From: Leptobrachium leishanense
Taxonomy: Eukaryota > Chordata > Amphibia > Anura > Megophryidae
Reading direction: 5' to 3'
Assembly (NCBI GenBank): GCA_009667805.1
Contig: CM019072.1
Coordinates: 39,735,519 to 39,799,518, forward strand
DNA length: 64,000 nt
The position numbers and the translations under genes are program-made. The notes under the pieces are model-generated. The model did no database searches. It had not been told where the DNA came from and saw nothing but the letters and a program-made list of their open reading frames with translations. Positions 1-10,300 of the stretch are shown here, one piece after another. The number at the start of each line of letters is the position of its first letter. Position 1 is the first letter of the stretch.

Positions 1-7
1 TTGGGAT

Positions 8-696
8 TTGAACTTGGTCCTGGATGCCCTGTGTGGTGCTCCCTTTGAGCCCCTGGCTTCCTCATCCTTGCGGGACTTGACTCTCAAGGCGGTGTTTCTC
101 ACGGCTATCACCTCTGCCAGGAGGGTCGGGGAGCTCCAGGCTCCCGCTTGTCACCCCCCCTACACGGTTTTCCATGCCAGCAAGGTGGTGTTGCGTCCGT
201 TGCCTGGTTTCCGTCCTAAGGTTGCCTCTCCCGGGAACCTTAATCAGGAAATCGTTCTCCCGTCTTTTTGTGACGCACCGGGCTCCTCCTCTTCTTCTCT
301 GGGCAAATGGCGCACCCTGGATGTGGTGCGGGTCTTGCGGGTGTATCTGGAGCGTACCAGCTCCTGGCGTCGCTCTGTTCACCTTTTTGTTCTTTTTCAC
401 GGTGCCTCTAAGGGTGTGGGTGCTTCCCATTCTTCCATTGCTCGGTGGGTTCGTCAGGCCGTAGCCTTGGCTTATTTGGCTGGTGGTAAGGTTTCTCCCG
501 TAGGGGTGAGGCGAACTCCACTAGATCTGTGTCGGCTTCCTGGGCCTTGCATGCGGCTGCTACGGCTGAACAGGTGTGCAGGGCGGCCACCTGGTCCTCT
601 CTTCACACCTTCACGCGTCATTACCGTCTGGATGTTCTTGCCTCTACCGAGGCGTCCTTTGGGCACAAGGTTCTGCAGGCGGTGGTGCCGTCTTGA
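8..696 (+). pseudogene. DIRS-type tyrosine recombinase, frameshifted
   Basis: This is a remnant of the tyrosine recombinase that DIRS retrotransposons use, in place of an integrase, to insert circular DNA. The first ~165 codons read in one frame and contain the block TSARRVGELQ, with the likely first catalytic Arg. Near 507-512 one base appears to be missing. The next frame then continues (STRSVSASWAL, later HYRLD with the probable Tyr nucleophile) to a TGA at 694-696. The family normally has His just before the STR box; here the codon is Asn. The 5' part of the element (Gag, RT/RNase H) lies outside the window. A palindromic DIRS end follows at 727-808, which supports the call. The frameshift and the His change suggest it is inactive. 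Confidence 0.75.
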
Positions 697-726
697 TCCC
701 TCCCTCTGATGGGGGCTTTGTAGGTC

Positions 727-808
727 CCATGGGTACTGCCGCTCGACGTATGGAAAAACGGTATTTCTTACCGTAAATATTCTTTTCCATAGTCGTAGCG
801 GCAGTACC
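727..808. repeat. DIRS palindromic end (ITR plus complementary region)
   Basis: A near-palindrome follows the recombinase. The left arm begins at the CCCATGGGTACTGCCGCT block and is slightly degraded. The right arm, 760-808, is intact. The right arm is an exact reverse complement of 5511-5559 (49 of 49 bases by eye). DIRS elements have inverted terminal repeats and an internal complementary region next to the right repeat, so this fits a DIRS 3' end. The exact split between the repeat and the complementary region cannot be set from one copy. Confidence 0.65.
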
Positions 809-859
809 GCTTCCCTCCCTCTGCTTTGTGTTGTGTTGGTTTTTGATTAAAGTGGGGTG

Positions 860-917
860 TCCTGTGACATCCTCAAGTGGCATCTTAAGTGGACGCTCAG
901 AGTTGATTCCTGGAGTT
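860..917 (+). repeat. 58-bp direct repeat, copy 1
   Basis: The 58 bases starting TCCTGTGACATCCTCAAGTG are repeated exactly, by eye, at 1791-1848 in the same orientation. The two copies bracket a 65-bp minisatellite. Copy 2 lies 62 bases upstream of the L2 reading frame, so the unit is probably L2 5' untranslated sequence that has been duplicated. Confidence 0.8.
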
Positions 918-975
918 TTATCCAAGATCCCCTACGCCATCACGATCCCTAAGTCCTGTGTCTCCTCTCTCCACA

Positions 976-1600
976 GGTAGGACATTACCACCCATTATTC
1001 AGACACCCACATCTCATCTGATCGCCTGCATACTTTTGCTGGTAGGACATTACCACCCATTATTCAGACACCCACATCTCATCTGATCGCCTGCATACTT
1101 TTGCTGGTAGGACATTACCACCCATTATTCAGACACCCACATCTCATCTGATCGCCTGCATACTTTTGCTGCTGGTAGGACATTACCACCCATTATTCAG
1201 ACACCCACATCTCATCTGATCGCCTGCATACTTTTGCTGGTAGGACATTACCACCCATTATTCAGACACCCACATCTCATCTGATCGCCTGCATACTTTT
1301 GCTGGTAGGACATTACCACCCATTATTCAGACACCCACATCTCATCTGATCGCCTGCATACTTTTGCTGGTAGGACATTACCACCCATTATTCAGACACC
1401 CACATCTCATCTGATCGCCTGCATACTTTTGCTGGTAGGACATTACCACCCATTATTCAGACACCCACATCTCCTCTGATCGCCTGCATACTTTTGCTGG
1501 TAAGACATTATCACCCATTATTCACAGACACCCACATCTCAACTGATCTCCTGCATACCTTTGCTGGTAGGACCCCCAGTATTCGCAGGCACCCACATTA
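976..1600 (+). repeat. 65-bp minisatellite, about 9-10 units
   Basis: Units starting GGTAGGACATTACC recur at 976, 1041, 1106, 1174, 1239, 1304, 1369, 1434, 1499 and (degenerate) 1566. The period is 65 bp, with one 68-bp unit carrying an extra GCT. Central units are almost identical; the last two are diverged. The array lies upstream of the L2 reading frame, so it may be promoter-type tandem repeats of the LINE 5' end or an independent satellite. There is no CRISPR-like spacer variation. Confidence 0.9.
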
Positions 1601-1910
1601 TAATGTTTCCTTGGTTTTTTTTCTGTTTATTTATTTTTGTTTTTCTCCACCATGTGCTTTGCTAATTAGCATGTGAATCTCCTGCCCTATTGACACAGCC
1701 CATCCAGCTTCAGGTGTTTGCATTTAGGCAGTTAAAAAGTAATCAGTCCGCCCTTTATAACATTTAAGACCAGCTCCACTGAGCCTTGGGTCCTGTGACA
1801 TCCTCAAGTGGCATCTTAAGTGGACGCTCAGAGTTGATTCCTGGAGTTGCGGGACTGGAGGAAGGAACTGCAAGGCCCACTTTTACTCTGGGTAAACGCA
1901 CGTCTATATC
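1601..1910 (+). other. L2 5' untranslated region, probable
   Basis: Non-coding stretch between the minisatellite and the L2 reading frame. It holds a TATA-like CCTTTATAAC at about 1752-1761 and the second 58-bp repeat at 1791-1848. The L2 5' boundary is not defined by any visible target duplication. Confidence 0.4.
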
Positions 1911-4900
1911 ATGCTTTCTCTCACGCTTCTGCTCTTTACTTCTACCTTTCTCCTTAAATGGAACTCCTGCCCCTCTACCACCGACCCCTACACTATCTGC
2001 ATCGCTCCCTCCCTCCTCTCGTCCCACATGATGGCCTCACATGAGCTCCTTTGTTTCCTCAGAACATGGTCTCCCTCTAACTCTCGTGCTGCCAATCACT
2101 CCCACTCCCACAAATCCCATTCCCACCTTCTCTTTCTCACCTTCCTGCTGTTACTCTATTCAGGTGACATATCCCCTAACCCTGGCCCCACAACACATCC
2201 AATACTTCCATCTCATCCTATCTCCATCGCACATAAATCACCTCCCTGCAAGCCCAGCAACCTCATTCCCATAATCCCTCAGCGCCTGTCCTCTTTCTCC
2301 TGCGCCCTCTGGAACGCTCGCTCTGTGTGCAACAAACTCACAGCAATCCATGACCTCTTCCTTTCAAACTCCTTCAACCTCCTAGCTTTAACTGAAACCT
2401 GGCTAACTCCCTCTGACACGGCCTCCGTTGCTGCTCTCTCACATGGCGGTCTACACTTGAGCCATACCCCCAGACCGGGTGAGAGAAATGGTGGCGGGGT
2501 CGGAATCCTGCTCTCTCCCACCTGCACCTACCAGCATCTCCCTCCACCCCCATCCCTCTCCTTCTCCTCCTTCGAGACACACTGCATCCGCCTGTTCTCT
2601 CCTCTGGCTCTCAGGGTGGCAGTCATCTACCGCCCACCGGGACCAACCTCCCAGTTCTTTGACCACTTTGCTACCTGGCTTTCTCACTTCCTGTCTTCTA
2701 ATCTTCCATGCCTAATTCTCGGCGACTTCAACATTCCCATTGACGATCCTTCCGCCCCTGCTGCCTCCAAACTTCTTTCACTCACATCCTCCCTTGGACT
2801 CACACAATCCTCCCTCCTCCCTACCCACCGCGATGGTCACGCTATTGACCTTGTCTTTTCCAACCTCTGCTCCATTTCTGAGTTCAACTGTCACCCTTTC
2901 CCCATCTCTGACCACCACCTTCTCTCTTTCAACCTATCTGGACTTCCTAAACACCCTGCTCCCCCACCCCGCACACACACTCGCAGAAATCTACATGCTG
3001 TGGACCCTCATCAATTCTCCAACCTACTTCACCACCTCCCTCATACCTCATCCTTCACCTGCCCTGATGCTGCCACTAATCACTACAACACTACTCTTAT
3101 CTCTGCTCTAGACACTCTTGCTCCTCTTCGACTCTGTAAGGCCCCACGCCGCCAGCTTCAGCCCTGGCACACCCTCCAGACACGCTACCTGCAAAGATGC
3201 TCCCGCACTGCAGAGCGTGCCTGGAGGAAATCCCGCTCTGAAGCTGATTTTGTTCACTTCAAGTTTATTCTCCGGTCATACACCTCTGCCCTCCACTTGG
3301 CCAAACAATCCTTCTTCTCATCTCTTATATCTACGCTGTCCTCCAACCCTAAACGGCTCTGGTCCACCTTCAACACCCTCCTCTACCCACCTGCACCTCC
3401 CCCCACAGCTGCCTTCAGCGCTCAAGACCTGGCAGACTACTTCGTCAGTAAAACTCTAAATATCAGACGCAACATCCCAACACAAGATAGTTATCTGTCA
3501 CCTCCACTCCCACAGGCCTCCTCTGCCACCCTCTGCCGCTTCCTCCCAGCCACTGAGGAGGAAGTCAATTCCTTATTGTCCTCCTCACATCTCACCACAT
3601 GCCCGCTCGACCCCATTCCCTCACATCTAATTCCTCCCCTCTCCTCCTCCCTCACCCCTGCTCTCACACACATCTTCAACCTATCTCTCTCCACTGGCTC
3701 CTTGCCATCCGCCTTCAAACACGCGCTAGTTACCCCTTTACTAAAGAAACCATCCCTAGATCCCAACTCTCCATCCAACTACCGCCCTGTATCCCTGCTT
3801 CCCTTCACATCAAAGCTCTTAGAAAAACTAGTCTTCAACCGCCTCTCCCTCTTCCTGTCCTCCAATTCCCTACTTGACCCCCTGCAATCTGGCTTCCGTC
3901 CCCTACACTCAACTGAAACTGCCCTCACCAAAGTCACCAACGACCTCCTAACTGCTAAAAAACACGGCCACTATTCTATTCTCATCCTGCTTGACCTCTC
4001 GGCTGCTTTTGACACTGTTGACCACCCCCTCCTTCTACAGACCCTCAACTCTCTGGGTCTCGGTGACACTGCACTCGCTTGGGTCGAATCCTATTTATCC
4101 AACAGGTCCTTCTGTGTGTCCTTTGCTGGTAACTCCTCCTCCTCATTGCCTCTATCTGTTGGTGTACCTCAAGGCTCTGTCCTTGGTCCTCTGCTCTTTT
4201 CCATCTACACCTCCTCCCTGGGCAAAATCATCAACAGCTTTGGCTTCAATTACCACCTCTACGCTGATGACACTCAGATCTACCTCTCTACCCCTGATCT
4301 CTCTCCCCCTGTCCTTTCAAAAGTCAGTGACTGTTTATCTGGCATCTCCTCCTGGATGGCCTCCCACCACCTAAAGATCAACATGTCGAAGACTGAACTC
4401 CTACTTATTCCTCCCTCCAATGCCTCCCCACCTCCTGACTTCTCTATCACGGTGGAGGGTATCACCATTTCCCCATCAAACCAAGTTCGCTGTCTTGGAG
4501 TTACACTTGACTCTGCTCTTTCCTTCATCCCCCACATCAAGTCTCTTTCCTCCTCCTGCCGATACCAACTGCGTAATATTTCCAGAATTCGGCCATTTCT
4601 TACCGCTGTCGCCACAAAACAACTCATACACGCCCTGGTAATCTCCCGACTCGACTATTGCAATAATCTCTTATCTGGCCTCCCTCTGTCCCGCCTCTCC
4701 CCCCTACAATCCATCCTGAACGCCTCCGCCAGACTAATTCACCTCACCCGCCGCTCTGTCTCTGCCGCTCCCCTCTGCGAGTCCCTTCACTGGCTCCCCA
4801 TCCACTGCAGAATTAAGTTCAAAATCCTTATCCTTACCTACAAAACCCTCACTAACTCAGCTCCCCACTACCTGTCCTCACTAATCACCAAATACACCCC

Positions 4901-5108
4901 AGCCCGCTCCCTAAGGTCAAACAGTGACCTGCGCCTAGCTTCTCACCGTATCACCTCTTCCCATGATAGACTGCAGGATTTCTCACGCGCAGCCCCCACT
5001 CTCTGGAACGCTCTACCTCGTACTGTCAGACTTTCCCCTAACTTCTCTTCCTTCAAACGCTCCCTTAAAACGTTCCTATTTAGGGAAGCCTACCACCCAA
5101 CTCACTGA
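1911..5108 (+). CDS. L2-clade LINE polyprotein (endonuclease + reverse transcriptase), uninterrupted
   Basis: This 1,065-codon frame has no stop or frameshift. A hydrophobic N-terminal stretch ends in GDISPNPGP (residues 85-93, bases 2163-2189), a 2A-like motif. An APE-type endonuclease follows: N135 in WNARS, E162 in LTETW, then YRPP, LGDFN and SDHH boxes. The reverse transcriptase has [24 protein letters not shown] and the catalytic YADD (residues 784-787, bases 4260-4271). The C-terminal domain ends in [11 protein letters not shown]. The order, the YADDTQIY form and the 3' tail are typical of L2/CR1-group LINEs, which copy their RNA at a nicked target. The start is the first in-frame Met; an ATG near 2029 is an alternative. 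All expected catalytic residues are present, so the copy may be young. Confidence 0.9.
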   Translation: MLSLTLLLFTSTFLLKWNSCPSTTDPYTICIAPSLLSSHMMASHELLCFLRTWSPSNSRAANHSHSHKSHSHLLFLTFLLLLYSGDISPNPGPTTHPILPSHPISIAHKSPPCKPSNLIPIIPQRLSSFSCALWNARSVCNKLTAIHDLFLSNSFNLLALTETWLTPSDTASVAALSHGGLHLSHTPRPGERNGGGVGILLSPTCTYQHLPPPPSLSFSSFETHCIRLFSPLALRVAVIYRPPGPTSQFFDHFATWLSHFLSSNLPCLILGDFNIPIDDPSAPAASKLLSLTSSLGLTQSSLLPTHRDGHAIDLVFSNLCSISEFNCHPFPISDHHLLSFNLSGLPKHPAPPPRTHTRRNLHAVDPHQFSNLLHHLPHTSSFTCPDAATNHYNTTLISALDTLAPLRLCKAPRRQLQPWHTLQTRYLQRCSRTAERAWRKSRSEADFVHFKFILRSYTSALHLAKQSFFSSLISTLSSNPKRLWSTFNTLLYPPAPPPTAAFSAQDLADYFVSKTLNIRRNIPTQDSYLSPPLPQASSATLCRFLPATEEEVNSLLSSSHLTTCPLDPIPSHLIPPLSSSLTPALTHIFNLSLSTGSLPSAFKHALVTPLLKKPSLDPNSPSNYRPVSLLPFTSKLLEKLVFNRLSLFLSSNSLLDPLQSGFRPLHSTETALTKVTNDLLTAKKHGHYSILILLDLSAAFDTVDHPLLLQTLNSLGLGDTALAWVESYLSNRSFCVSFAGNSSSSLPLSVGVPQGSVLGPLLFSIYTSSLGKIINSFGFNYHLYADDTQIYLSTPDLSPPVLSKVSDCLSGISSWMASHHLKINMSKTELLLIPPSNASPPPDFSITVEGITISPSNQVRCLGVTLDSALSFIPHIKSLSSSCRYQLRNISRIRPFLTAVATKQLIHALVISRLDYCNNLLSGLPLSRLSPLQSILNASARLIHLTRRSVSAAPLCESLHWLPIHCRIKFKILILTYKTLTNSAPHYLSSLITKYTPARSLRSNSDLRLASHRITSSHDRLQDFSRAAPTLWNALPRTVRLSPNFSSFKRSLKTFLFREAYHPTH

Positions 5109-5308
5109 CACAACCATCAATCACTCTCACCTTACAGTCCTCTCCTCCTGTTTCCAACCCCAACCCTCCCAGATTGTGAGTTCCTACGGGAATAGGGCCC
5201 TCATCTCCTCCTGTACTGTTTGTCAAATGTTGTTCAATGTATTGTAACCCTGTCTATACTGTGCTTATTGTACAGCGCTGCGGAATATGCTGGCGCTTTA
5301 TAAATAAA

Positions 5309-5342
<34 letters not shown>
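5109..5342 (+). repeat. L2 3' UTR and AATAAT tail
   Basis: The 3' UTR ends with GCGCTTTATAAATAAAG followed by an (AAT)n tract, the usual L2 terminus in frogs. Related tails occur at 30612-30655 (minus strand) and 35600-35795 (plus strand), showing that L2 is repeated in the window. Confidence 0.85.
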
Positions 5343-5344
<2 letters not shown>

Positions 5345-5560
5345 TTTGGTTCTGGCTTGTCATTGACTGGGGGGTTCTGGGCTCAGGTCTCCTTATAGGC
5401 AACAGGGGAGGAGTCACAGGTGAGGGAGGGGTTCACCTGGCTCTAGGAGGGTCCTTTTGTTTTCTAGGCTTGGTAACCTGTCTACATTTGGGATTGAAGA
5501 TGAACCCATGGGTACTGCCGCTACGACTATGGAAAAGAATATTTACGGTAAGAAATACCG
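5343..5560 (+). mobile_element. DIRS end fragment
   Basis: Bases 5504-5559 include the CCCATGGGTACTGCCGCT block, and 5511-5559 is an exact inverted copy of the DIRS end at 760-808. The upstream bases 5343-5503 are assigned to DIRS only by adjacency. The fragment abuts the broken gypsy LTR at about 5561. Confidence 0.5.
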
Positions 5561-5810
5561 TTTTTTCCTTTTCCGCTGCGCGTTTCTCGCATTACGAAGT
5601 GCTGTATTTCCTTTTCCGCTGCGCGTTTCTCGCATTACGAAGTACTGTAAAAATATATACGTATACCGTGTTACTCATTATATGCCAGTTTATTCAGTAA
5701 ACTATATAATTTATAAAATCCACGACGGTGCTGGAGTATATTTATTCCCTAGTGCGGGGAGACTGACCCGAGGTTCAAATTCAGCAGCTCCTCCGGGAGT
5801 GAGCGCTACA
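5561..5810 (+). repeat. Truncated 5' LTR of PNMA-Gag gypsy copy 1
   Basis: About 250 bases match the end of the 3' LTR (12684-12934) and finish in the same GAGCGCTACA. The first ~745 bases of the LTR are missing and replaced by DIRS sequence. The unit TTTTCCGCTGCGCGTTTCTCGC is present twice here and twice (once altered) in the 3' LTR. Confidence 0.85.
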
Positions 5811-5812
5811 CG

Positions 5813-5832
5813 TGGGGGCTCGTTTCCGGGAT
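5813..5832 (+). other. Primer binding site, tRNA-Pro type, with 2-base insertion
   Basis: TGGGGGCTCG and TCCGGGAT are separated by two extra T bases (5823-5824). Without them the sequence equals the tRNA-Pro primer site known from murine leukemia virus. The second copy at 61701-61718 has the uninterrupted form. The site starts two bases after the LTR. Confidence 0.85.
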
Positions 5833-5869
5833 CCAGTCTCTGGAAAAAAACGCATTTAAAGGGTTAAAT

Positions 5870-7360
5870 ATGGATCCAGACACTGCTGCCAAATGGTGTG
5901 AGGAGCACAGTAGTCAGTTAGAATTGTGTATATTCATGGATATTCCTGCAGACACTTGGGCCGAAGATCAGATTCGCCAGGCCGTGGCTGCGCTAACACC
6001 AGATCATCGGGGGTTAATCCTGGACATTAAAGAGAACCCAGATACCTCTCACACGTATGTTCTTTTTGAGTGGAGAAAGGGTGTTCCAGTGTGTTTTCAG
6101 GGTGCGAGCGTGAAGCTGACCGATTAGGTGGAAGTCCAACTGATTCAGCCAAGTGCGCCACGTGGCGAATCCGCGAGTGTTCCCGCGCCCAGTCCATTGG
6201 CCATGATCGGGCCTGAATTTATAGTGGCTATTGGAGATTTGCTGGCTAAATGTCAAAGAACAAGCCCTCCGCACACTAACTTTGGTTATCGACGGTTGAG
6301 AAATTTTACAGGAAACGTACCAACTCCGGCAGGAGAAGAAACCTTCGAAGAATGGGTGGAACAGGCAATGCAGGCTCTGGATGAGTGGGACGTCCCTGAA
6401 GCACAGAAAAAGCAAAGGATTACTGAGAGCTTAAAGGGACCTGCGTCAGAGGCTGTAAGAAACCTAAAATTGAGTAAGAAAGACTGCACTGCTTTAGATT
6501 ATCTAAATGTTCTGGAGGAAGTTTTTGGGCGAACGGAAAAGGCTGCAGAGCTCGTATATCAGTATGAACACACCTACCAGCGGAAAGGTGAGAGAATGAC
6601 CGAATATATGAGGCACCTAGATAAGATTCTGCACCAGATACTCCTCAAGAAAGGGGCCAAACCGGCCGAAGTAGATAAGATCCGAATAAAACCGATCCTG
6701 AGGGGCGCTCAACCTCTAGATCCAGTGATGCTGCAGCTGAGAAGCAGGGAAGGTAATCGAGAACTGAAGTACCTGGAACTGATCCGAGCTGTCAGAGAGG
6801 AGGAGGCTCTACTGGAAGAAAAATCCTTCAGGAGAGGAGAAAGAGCTTACGCGCAACCTGTGAGGCATAACGAATGTTTGCAGCCTGAAAGTGACTCGTT
6901 GGATACTTATGGATCCGACGTGGACGAACAAGAGCATCTGATCGCTTTTAAATCCACAGAGAAGGCTGTCAAAGAATTAAACCTCTCTGCACATGGTGAG
7001 TTGCACAAAACTGTTAAGAAGGTACAAGAAGCTCAAGCTGAATTGCAACGGGCGCACGCGGAACTGTGCCGAGTATTGTTGAAGGTGACAGAGACACAGA
7101 CAGAGATGCAGAAGTTCCTTACAGACATGCAGACAACCGGAGTTGCTGTGGCGTCTAGCCAGGATCCTTCAACCGAATCGCAGCGGGCGAATGCGTCTCC
7201 AACTTCAAAGAGGAGATGTTTCAGTTGTGGAGAAATGGGCCATTTTCGCGCACAATGCAAAAGCAAAAAGCCTGAAGGAAATAGAGTAGAGGAGTTTTTG
7301 AAAGCCTTGGAAGGGCTGTTATCTACCTCACCGGCGGGAAACGCCAGAGGGCACAAGTGA
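5870..7360 (+). pseudogene. PNMA-like Gag of Ty3/gypsy element, one internal stop
   Basis: Gag would form the capsid of the retrotransposon particle. The reading frame starts at ATG 5870 (MDPDTAAKWC) and is interrupted by TAG at 6125-6127, where the related copy near 61755 has sense codons. It then continues in the same frame to 7360. The N-terminal MDPDTAA region and the capsid core (ESLKGPASEAVRNLK, VFGRTEKAAEL, LRAVREEEALLEE-like helices) resemble the vertebrate PNMA family, which derives from gypsy Gag. A coiled-coil-like segment (about 6950-7150) precedes a CCHC zinc knuckle, CFSCGEMGHFRAQC, at 7217-7258. LTR, primer site and pol around it show that it is a retrotransposon gene and not the host PNMA gene. 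Confidence 0.85.
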
Positions 7361-10300
7361 AGGAGCAACCTAGGTGCCCGAAGGTTGAAATTCGCTCCAA
7401 AAATCAAGCCAGGACTAAGAGGGCGAGAGGGCCCAAAGTCTGGCCAACTGCCGAGCCTGCCAGGACTGAAAGAGTCACTCCCTTGGCATCCGGTCCTACG
7501 TCATGGGGAAGCAATGCACACCCAAAACCTACACGGGCCAAGAAGAAGGCCAGGGTACAACAAACTGGGTCTAAATGTCCTGTTGCCACCACCAAGTTTC
7601 CTGACCAGCTGATAGGTCCTTCCCCTATTGTGCCAATCCAAGTGGAGGGAGTCTACACTAAAGCTCTGCTGGACTCGGGCCCAAGTGACATTGATTTACA
7701 GAGATTTCTATGAGAAACACTTGAAGGACATTCCTCTACAGAAATTGAAGGATCTGGAAATCTGGGGTATCGGAACTGAGAAACTCCCTTATGACGGGTA
7801 TCTACAGGTAAAGTTGGAGATCGGATCCGAAGTCATCGGACAGTCCGGAGGTTGTGATGCATTGGCCATTGTGTGTCCTCGGCCTTCAGGGGCAAACAGG
7901 AGTTCCATGATAGTGGGGAGGAATACTGATTTGGTGCAACGTCTCCTGACACCTATCGTACTGGAAGAAGGTTCTACTAAAGGAGTACACCCAATGTTAT
8001 GTCCAGTCTATCAGAGAATGGTCGAACAGAAGGCACCTGCTGAAGTTGGGCGCCTGTGGAGATTGGAAGGAACAGATAAGGTTCTGCAAGCAGGAGAAGT
8101 AACGAGTTTCCGGGCTTCAGTCAAGTTGAACGGATCGCAACCAGGTCCCTATGTGGTACTGGAAACCGATTTTAATCATGGGAGTGAAGCCGGAGTAGAA
8201 GTAATCCCTGAAATAATCTCCACCAAAGCTTTGAAAAGAACACGAGAAAGAGTCTCAGCGTGTGCAATGTGTCTGATTCTCCAGTAGTCCTTAAAGCACG
8301 AATGCCTATCGGGCAAGTAGCGTCCACTACGCCCCTCTCTCCTACCGATTTAGGAGGGGGAGTGGATAAAGAGATTCCAGATGAAAGGTTCAACCCCAAG
8401 GACGCTCCCATTTCACCTGAATGGAAGAAACGTCTTCAGTCCCAAGTTCTAAAGTGGAAAGACTTGTTCTCGAAAGATGAGTTCGACGTGGGCCTAGCTA
8501 AAAGTACTGAGCACCGCATTCGATTACAAGAGGACAAGCCGTTTCATGAAAGGTCAAGACGAGTTCCGCTGGGAGACTTGGATCACCTTGGTTCTTTGCA
8601 GTGCATTCAGCTGTTCTTGTAGATCATCCAAGAGTCCAGGAGCCCATATGCATCTCCAATAGTAATGGTCCGGAAGAAGAATGGTTCTGTCCGCCTATGC
8701 ATAGACTATCGCACGCTGAATCGGAGAACCATCCCAGATCAATATGCTACTCCTCGGATAGAAGATGCCTTACAGTGTTTGTCGGGAGCAAAATGGTTTA
8801 GTGTACTAGACCTGCGAAGTGGGTATCACCCAGATACCGATGCATCCTGAAGACAAAGAGAAGACTGCGTTCATCTGCCCATTGGGGTTCTTTGAATTCA
8901 ACAGAATGCCTCAAGGCCTTACTGGGGCTCTAGCCACGTTCCAACGGTTAATGGAGAAGACAGTCGGGGACATGAACCTGATCGAAGTATTAGTGTACCT
9001 GGATGACATAATTGTGTTCGGGAAGACTCTGGAAGAACATGAACAACGTTTGGAGAAGGTCTTGAAGAGGCTCCATGAAGAGGGATTGAAACTGTCTCTG
9101 GAGAAATGTCAATTCTGTTTACCGTCTGTTACGTATCTGGGACATGTGGTCTCAGCAGAAGGCGTTTCAACAGACCCTCGGAAGTTGGAGGCCGTAGCTT
9201 CTTGGCCTAGACCCCGAAACGTCACTGAACTTAGGAACAGAACCCCAAGAAAGATCTATTATCGAAGATTTGTAGGAGGATTCGCAAAAATAGCTCAACC
9301 ACTGAACAAACCCCTACAGAAGGAAAGCCCAGAAGAAGGCTGCAAGGTCTCTGACCGAAATCCGTCAGCTCCAGGGCCAAGGAAAGCTCGAGAGTCCATC
9401 CAGGGAGAATGGACTAGTCAATGTGAGGGTGCTTTTACGAAGCTGAAAGAGAGCTTAACTCGAGCTCCTGTCTTGGCCTATGCGGACCCTCACAAGCCGT
9501 ACGAGTTACATGTGGATGCCAGCAGAGAAGGTCTAGGAGGAGTCCTGTATCAAGAGTATGGTGGATTGCTGAGGCCTGTAGCGTATGTGAGCCGGAGCCT
9601 TACGCCTTCTGAAAAGAACTATCCTACCCACAAGTTGGAGTTCCTAGCCTTAAAGTGGGCGGTGGTAGACAAGCTAAAGGACTATCTGTATGGGGCCGAG
9701 TTTGTGATAAAGACGGATAACAATCCTCTTACCTACGTCCTTACTACTGCGAAGCTTGGCGCAACGGGACATCGGTGGTTGGCCGCTCTGTCAGGGTTTC
9801 GTTTCAGCCTGAAGTATCGCCCTGGGGTGAATAATCGAGATGCTGATGCTTTGTCAAGAAGACCCTACACTACAGAATGGACTCGGTTAACTCCAGATGG
9901 GGTACAAGCTTTGTGTCAAGGAGCAGAGCGCCGGGTCAAGGGCGGGATTGAAGCAGAGGCCATAGGAGTCATGGCTGCGGCTGTTCGGGAGTTCTACTGC
10001 AACCCTACGCAGTTGAGGGATGAAAGTCTGCCTACCTTTTCAAAACAGGACCTGAAAGCTGATCAGGCTAGAGACCCCTTAATTGCGTTAACCGTAAAGG
10101 CCCTAACTACGAACCAACGTGAAATTCTGCTGGCCAATTCCCCAGATGGAGCCAGATTGGTCTACAAAGAGTGGGAACGGTTGAAGATGTTGGATGGGGT
10201 GGTCTACCGAAGGGGCCCCTCAACCAATGCTGAAGAGACCCAACAGTTGTCCCTTCCCACTAAACATAGGGAGAGTGTACTGCGATCGCTACATGATGAG

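Noticed and set aside
976..1600. Regular repeats that could suggest a CRISPR array
   Set aside because: Units are contiguous 65-mers without unique spacers, next to a LINE in vertebrate DNA.
5870..7360. A host PNMA gene
   Set aside because: It is flanked by an LTR remnant, primer site, pol and 3' LTR and carries an in-frame stop, so it is a retrotransposon Gag.
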